Assembly (NCBI GenBank): GCA_033782935.1
Contig: JAWQEG010000516.1
Location: 62,001 to 126,000, forward strand
DNA length: 64,000 bases
Direction of reading: 5' to 3'
Source of the DNA: Petrolisthes cinctipes
Lineage: Eukaryota; Arthropoda; Malacostraca; Decapoda; Porcellanidae
Notes under the pieces: generated by a model
The model's input: the letters and a program-made list of their open reading frames with translations, nothing else
What the model was told of the DNA's origin: nothing
Databases searched by the model: none
Translations under genes and position numbers: made by a program
Shown: positions 58,181 to 64,000 of the stretch, one piece after another
Numbering within the stretch: the stretch's first letter is position 1
Layout of the letters: each line of letters starts with the position of its first letter

Positions 58181-59810
58181 TTTGAGATATAAACGGGTAC
58201 AGAAGATGCATGCACATATCGACTTTGGACACTTAAAATATCGATTTTTAGCATGTTTTGAGCCTATATTTTGAAAACATTCTAGCACTGAGTAGGAATG
58301 TACAGTTCGCTTGTGGGACCCAAGAAATATCGAATTTTCGGGTGTTTTGAGGTTGAATTTGGGATATAAACGGGTACAGAAGATGCATACACATATTGAC
58401 TTTGGTCACCTAAAATATCGATTTTCAGCATGTTTTGGGCCTGTATTTTGAAAATACTCTAACATGGAGTAGGCAAGTACAGATCGCTTCTGGGACCCCA
58501 AAATATCGAATGTTCGGGTGTTAGGAGCCTGAATTTGAGATATAAACGGGTACAGAAGATACATCCACATATCGACTTTTGGGCACCTAAAAGATCGATT
58601 TTCAGTATGTTTTAGGCCTGTATATTGAAAAAACTCTAACACGGAGTAGGCATGTACAGATCGCTTCTGGGACCCTAAAATATCGAATTTTTGGGTGTTT
58701 TGGGCTTGAATTTGAGATATCGACTTTGGGCACCTAAAATATCGATTTTTAGCATGTTTTGGGCCTATATTTTGAAAATATTCTAGCACTGAGTAGGCAT
58801 GTACAGATTGCTTCTGGGACCCCAAAATATCAAATTTTCGGGTGTTTTGATCCTGAATTTGAGATATAAACGGGTACTGAAGATGCATGAACATATCGAC
58901 TTTTGGGCCACTAAAATATCGATTTTGAGCATGTTTTGGGTCTGTATCTTGAAAACATTCTAACTAGGAGTAGGCATTTACAGATCGCTTCTAGGACAAA
59001 AAAATACCGAATTTTCGGGTGTTTTGGGCCTGAAATTTATATATCGACTTTGGGCACCTAAAATATCGATTTTTAGCATGTTTTGAGCCTATATTTTGAA
59101 AAAATTCTAGCACTGAGTAGGCATGTACAGATCGTTTCTGGGAACCAAAAATATCTAATTTTCGGGTGTTTTGAGGTTGAATATGAGATATAAACGAGTG
59201 CAGAAGATTCATACACATATTAACTTTGGGCACCTAAAATATCGATTTTTAGCATGTTTTGAGCCTATATTTTGAAAACATTCTAGCACTGACTAGGCAT
59301 GTACAGTTCGCTTCTGGGACCCAAAAAATATCCAATTTTCGGGTGTTTTGAGGTTGAATTTGGGATATAAACGGGTGCAGAAGATGCATACACATACTGA
59401 CTTTGGTCACCTAAAATATCGATTTTCAGCATGTTATGGGCCTGTATTTTGAAAATACTCTAACACGGAGTAGGCAAATACAGATCGCTTGTGGAACCCC
59501 AAAATATCGAATTTTCAGGTGTTTTGGGCCTAAATTTGAGATATTGACTTTGGGCACCTAAAATATCGATTTTAGCATGTTTTGGGCCTATATTTTGAAA
59601 ATATTCTAGCACTGAGTAGGCATGTACAGATCGCTTCTGGGACCACAAAATATCAAATTTTCGGGTGTTTTGATCCTGAATTTGAGATATAAACGGGTAC
59701 AGAAGATGCATGCACATATCGACTTTTGGGCCACTAAAATATCGATTTTGAGCATGTTTTGGGTCTGTGTCTTGAAAACATTCTAACTAAGAGTAGGCAT
59801 GTACAGATCG

Positions 59811-59878
59811 CCCAAAACACCCGAAAATTCGATATTTTGGGGTCCCAGAAGCGATCTGTACATGCCTACTCAGATACT
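59811..59878 (-). repeat. Inverted satellite segment
   Basis: A ~68-bp piece runs opposite to the rest of the array: CGAAAATTCGATATTTTGGG, then TCTGTACATGCCTACTCAGA. It forms an inverted pair with the TAGGCATGTACAGATCG just before it. It is the only such piece I noticed. Confidence 0.9.
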
Positions 59879-60059
59879 GGCCCAAAAATACCGAATGTTC
59901 GGATTTTTTGAGGTTGAATTTGGGATATAAACGGGTGCAGAAGATGCATACACATATTGACTTTGGTCACCTAAAATATCGATTTTCAGCATGTTTTGGG
60001 CCTGTATTTTGAAAATACTCAAACACGGAGTAGGCAAGTACAGATCACTTTTGGGACCC

Positions 60060-63000
60060 CAAAATATCGAATTTTCGGGTGTTTTGAGCCTGAATTTGAG
60101 GTATAAACAGGTACTGAAGATGCATGCACATATCGACTTTTGGGCACTTAAAATATCGATTTTGAGCATGTTTTGGGTCTGTATCTTGAAAACATTCTAA
60201 CTAGGAGTAGGAATGTAGAGATCGCTTCTAAGGCCCAAAAATACCGAATTTTCTGGTGTTTTGAGCATGAATTTGAGATATAAACGGGTACAGAAGATGC
60301 ATGCACATATCGACTTTGGACACTTAAAGTATCGATTTTTAGCATGTTTTGAGCCTATATTTTGAAAACATTCTAGCACTGAGTAGGCATGTGCAGATCG
60401 CTTCTGGGACCCAAAAATATCGAATTTTCGGGTGTTTTGAGGTTGAATTTGAGATATAAACGAGTGCAGAAGATGCATACACATATTCACTTTGGGCACC
60501 TAAAATATCGATTTTCAGCATGTTTTGGGCCTGTATCTGAGTAGGCATGTACAGATCGCTTCTGGGACCCCAAAATATCGAATTTTTGGATGTTTGGGGC
60601 CTGAATTTGAGATATAAACGGGTACAGAAGATGCATGCACATATCGACTTTTGGGCACCTAAAAGATCGATTTTCAGTATGTTATGGGCCTGTATTTTGA
60701 AAATAGTCTAACACGGAGTAGGCAAGTACAGATCACTTTTGGGACCCCAAAATATCGAATTTTCGGGTGTTTGGAGCCTGAATTTGAGATATAAACGGGT
60801 ACAGAAAATGCAAGCACATATCGACTTTTGGGCACCTAAAATATCGATTTTCAGCATGTTTTGAGCCTGTATTTTGAAAATACTCTAACACGGAGTAGGC
60901 ATGTACAGATTGCTTCTGGGACCCAAAAATATAGAATTTTCGGGTGTTTTGTGCCTGAATTTGAGGTATAAACAGGTACTGAAGATGCATGCACATATCG
61001 ACTTTTGGGCACTTAAAATATCGATTTTGAGCATGTTTTGGGTCTGTATCTTGAAAACATTCTAACTAGGAGTAGGAATGTAGAGATCGCTTCTAAGACC
61101 CAAAAATACCGAATTTTCTGGTGTTTTGAGCATGAATTTGAGATATAAACGGGTACAGAAGATGCATGCACATATCGACTTTGGACACTTAAAGTATCGA
61201 TTTTTAGCATGTTTTGAGCCTATATTTTGAAAACATTCTAGCACTGAGTAGGCATGTGCAGATCGCTTCTGGGACCCAAAAATATCGAATTTTCGGGTGT
61301 TTTGAGGTTGAATTTGAGATATAAACGAGTGCAGAAGATGCATACACATATTTACTTTGGGCACCTAAAATATCGATTTTCAGCATGTTTTGGGCCTGTA
61401 TCTGAGTAGGCACGTACAGATCGCTTCTGGAACCCCAAAATATCGAATTTTTTGATGTTTGGAGCCTGAATTTGAGATATAAACGGGTACAGAAGATGCA
61501 TGCACATATCGACTTTTGGGCACCTAAAAGATCGATTTTCAGTATGTTATGGGCCTGTATTTTGAAAATACTCTAACACGGAGTAGGCAAGTACAGATCA
61601 CTTTTGGGACCCCAAAATATCGAATTTTCGGGTGTTTGGAGCCTGAATTTGAGATATAAACGGGTACAGAAAATGCAAGCACATATCGACTTTTGGGCAC
61701 CTAAAATATCGATTTTCAGCATGTTTTGAGCCTGTATTTTGAAAATACTCTAACACGGAGTAGGCATGTACAGATCGCTTCTGGGACCCAAAAATATAGA
61801 ATTTTCGGGTGTTTTGTGCCTGAATTTGAGGTATAAACAGGTACTGAAGATGCATTCACATATCGACTTTTGGGCACTTAAAATATCGATTTTGAGCATG
61901 TTTTGGGTCTGTATCTTGAAAACATTCTAACTAGGAGTAGGAATGTAGAGATCGCTTCTAAGACCCAAAAATACCGAATTTTCTGGTGTTTTGAGCATGA
62001 ATTTGAGATATAAACGGGTACAGAAGATGCATGCACATATCGACTTTGGACACTTAAAGTATCGATTTTTAGCATGTTTTGAGCCTATATTTTGAAAACA
62101 TTCTAGCACTGAGTAGGCATGTGCAGATCGCTTCTGGGACCCAAAAATATCGAATTTTCGGGTGTTTTGAGGTTGAATTTGAGATATAAACGAGTGCAGA
62201 AGATGCATACACATATTAACTTTGGGCACCTAAAATATCGATTATCAGTATGTTATGGCCCTTGAAAATACTCTAACACGGAGTAGGCATGTACAGTTCG
62301 CTTCTGGGACCCCAAAATATCGAATTTTCAGGTGTTTTGGGCCTGAATTTGAGATATCGACTTTAGGCACCTAAAATATCAATTTTTAGCATGTTTTGAG
62401 CCTATATTTTGAAAACATTCTAGCACTGAGTAGGCATGTACAGATCACTTCTGGGATCCCAAAATATCGAATTTTCGGGAGTTTTGATCCTGAATTTGAG
62501 ATATAAACGGGTACAGAAGATGAATGCACATATCGACTTTTGGGCACCTAAAAGATCGATTTTCAGTATGTTATGGGCCTGTATTTTGAAAATACTCTAA
62601 CACGGAGTAGGCAAGTACAGATCACTTTTGGGACCCCAAAATATCGAATTTTCGGGTGTTTGGAGCCTGAATTTGAGATATAAACGGGTACAGAAAATGC
62701 AAGCACATATCGACTTTTGGGCACCTAAAATATCGATTTTCAGCATGTTTTGAGCCTGTATTTTGAAAATACTCTAACACGGAGTAGGCATGTACAGATC
62801 GCTTCTGGGACCCAAAAATATAGAATTTTCGGGTGTTTTGTGCCTGAATTTGAGGTATAAACAGGTACTGAAGATGCATGCACATATCGACTTTTGGGCA
62901 CCTAAAATATCGATTTTGAGCATGTTTTGGGTCTGTATCTTGAAAACATTCTAACTAGGAGTAGGAATGTAGAGATCGCTTCTAAGACCCAAAAATACCG

Positions 63001-63260
63001 AATTTTCTGGTGTTTTGAGCATGAATTTGAGATATAAACGGGTACAGAAGATGCATGCACATATCGACTTTGGACACTTAAAGTATCGATTTTTAGCATG
63101 TTTTGAGCCTATATTTTGAAAACATTCTAGCACTGAGTAGGCATGTGCAGATCGCTTCTGGGACCCAAAAATATCGAATTTTAGGGTGTTTTGAGGTTGA
63201 ATTTGAGATATAAACGAGTGCAGAAGATGCATACACATATTAACTTTGGGCACCTAAAAT
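60060..63260. repeat. 865-bp higher-order repeat
   Basis: A characteristic monomer starts at 60148, 61013 and 61878 (865 bp apart) and again at 62902 (1024 bp, with extra monomer sequence at ~62240-62560). Copies differ at only a few bases, so this is the most recently amplified part of the array. Confidence 0.88.
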
Positions 63261-64000
63261 ATCGATTTTCAGCATGTTTTGGGCCTGTATCTGAGTAGGC
63301 ATGTACAGATCGCTTCTGGGACCCCAAAATATCGAATTTTTTGATGTTTGGAGCCTGAATTTGAGATATAAACGGGTACAGAAGATGCATGCACATATCG
63401 ACTTTTGGGAACCTAAAAGATCGATTTTCAGTATGTTATGGGCCTGTATTTTGAAAATAGTCTAACACGGAGTAGGCAAGTACAGATCACTTTTGGGACC
63501 CCAAAATATCGAATTTTCGGGTGTTTGGAGCCTGAATTTGAGATATAAACGGGTACAGAAAATGCAAGCACATATCGACTTTTGGGCACCTAAAATATCG
63601 ATTTTCAGCATGTTTTGAGCCTGTATTTTGAAAATACTCTAACACGGAGTAGGCATGTACAGATCGCTTCTGGGACCCAAAAATATAGAATTTTCAGGTG
63701 TTTTGAGGTTGAATTTGAGATATAAACGAGTGCAGAATATGCATACACATATTAACTTTGGGCACCTAAAATATCGATTTTCAGCATGTTTTGGGCCTGT
63801 ATCTGAGTAGGCATGTACAGATCGTTTCTGGGACCCCAAAAAATCGAATTTTTGGATGTTTGGAGCCTGAATTTGAGATATAAACGGGTACAGAAGATGC
63901 ATGCACATATCGACTTTTGGGCACCTAAAAGATCGATTTTCAGTATGTTATGGGCCTGTATTTTGAAAATACTCTAACACGGAGTAGGCAAGTACAGATC

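Larger units (their letters stand above)
43291..64000. repeat. Satellite array, ~177-bp monomer, >20.7 kb
   Basis: About 120 or more head-to-tail monomers fill the rest of the window. Landmarks per unit: GGCATGTACAGATCGCTTCT, GGGACCCCAAAATATCGAAT, TTTTCGGGTGTTTTGAGCCT, GAGATATAAACGGGTACAGA, AGATGCATGCACATATCGAC and TAAAATATCGATTTTCAGCA. Full units are 177 bp. A common variant lacks ~31 bp between two ATAT strings (GAGATATCGACTTT), and another lacks ~19 bp (CTGTATCTGAGTAGG). Repeated long-range spacings show higher-order units. Open minus-strand frames exist because 177 is divisible by three; I do not treat them as genes. The array continues past the right edge. Confidence 0.97.

Noticed and set aside
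43149..64000. Dozens of 60-197-codon frames on the minus strand
   Set aside because: All are translations of the 177-bp satellite; they repeat the same peptide and have no gene context.
43291..64000. CRISPR-like array
   Set aside because: The repeats are contiguous 177-bp monomers without unique spacers, in a eukaryotic context.

Overview
The window looks like a repeat-dominated animal chromosome segment. It has multi-clade non-LTR and LTR retrotransposons, hAT, PIF/Harbinger and piggyBac-like DNA transposons, short TIR elements, and more than 20 kb of satellite DNA. The mix of families suggests an arthropod, plausibly a decapod crustacean with a large genome, but no conserved host gene is present to prove that. 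I see no bacterial features (no operons, Shine-Dalgarno sites or CRISPR). Most coding traces are decayed; the main exception is a two-exon Harbinger transposase gene.

Layout. 0-5.9 kb: short retroposed elements, a 64-bp minisatellite inside a possible exon, microsatellites, and a 163-bp MITE. 5.9-14.5 kb: the 3' part of a Ty3/gypsy element on the minus strand (integrase placed before reverse transcriptase, Gmr1-like order), the 5' part of an RTE-like LINE on the minus strand, then the gag-protease part of the gypsy element and the RT core of the LINE on the plus strand. Flipping bases ~9511-14272 makes both elements continuous again, so this is best read as a 4.8-kb inversion with both breakpoints inside transposons. 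14.5-18.9 kb: a CT-rich minisatellite and a CR1-like LINE with an N-terminal PHD-type finger and a degenerate 2A-like motif. 19.8-24.8 kb: two hAT remnants. One is preceded by a piggyBac-like MITE and split by a 1-kb TIR element built of 21-bp repeats.

26.3-30.4 kb: a 4.1-kb element with 58-bp terminal inverted repeats. It carries a decayed gene of a widespread uncharacterised family whose acidic motifs resemble FEN1/PIN-type nucleases. A 610-bp near-perfect palindrome is nested in its left arm. 31-34 kb: possible zinc-finger exons and two copies of a short retroposed element. 34.4-36.6 kb: the Harbinger transposase gene with a splice-compatible intron, a TATA box and three CAACCCGGGTT motifs. 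37.2-42.9 kb: a gag-protease fragment followed by a nearly intact I-superfamily LINE (ORF1 C-terminus, endonuclease, RT, RNase H). The 3' tail of that LINE is shared by the short retroposed elements.

43.3-64.0 kb: a satellite array of ~177-bp monomers with two common deletion variants, higher-order units of 865 and 1841 bp, and one ~70-bp inverted piece. It runs off the window's right edge.

How the parts relate: autonomous elements supply enzymes that could mobilise the short ones (LINE for the SINE-like copies; absent Tc1/mariner and piggyBac transposases for the MITEs). Nesting gives relative ages: the gypsy and hAT bodies are old, while the inserted TIR elements and the palindrome are younger.
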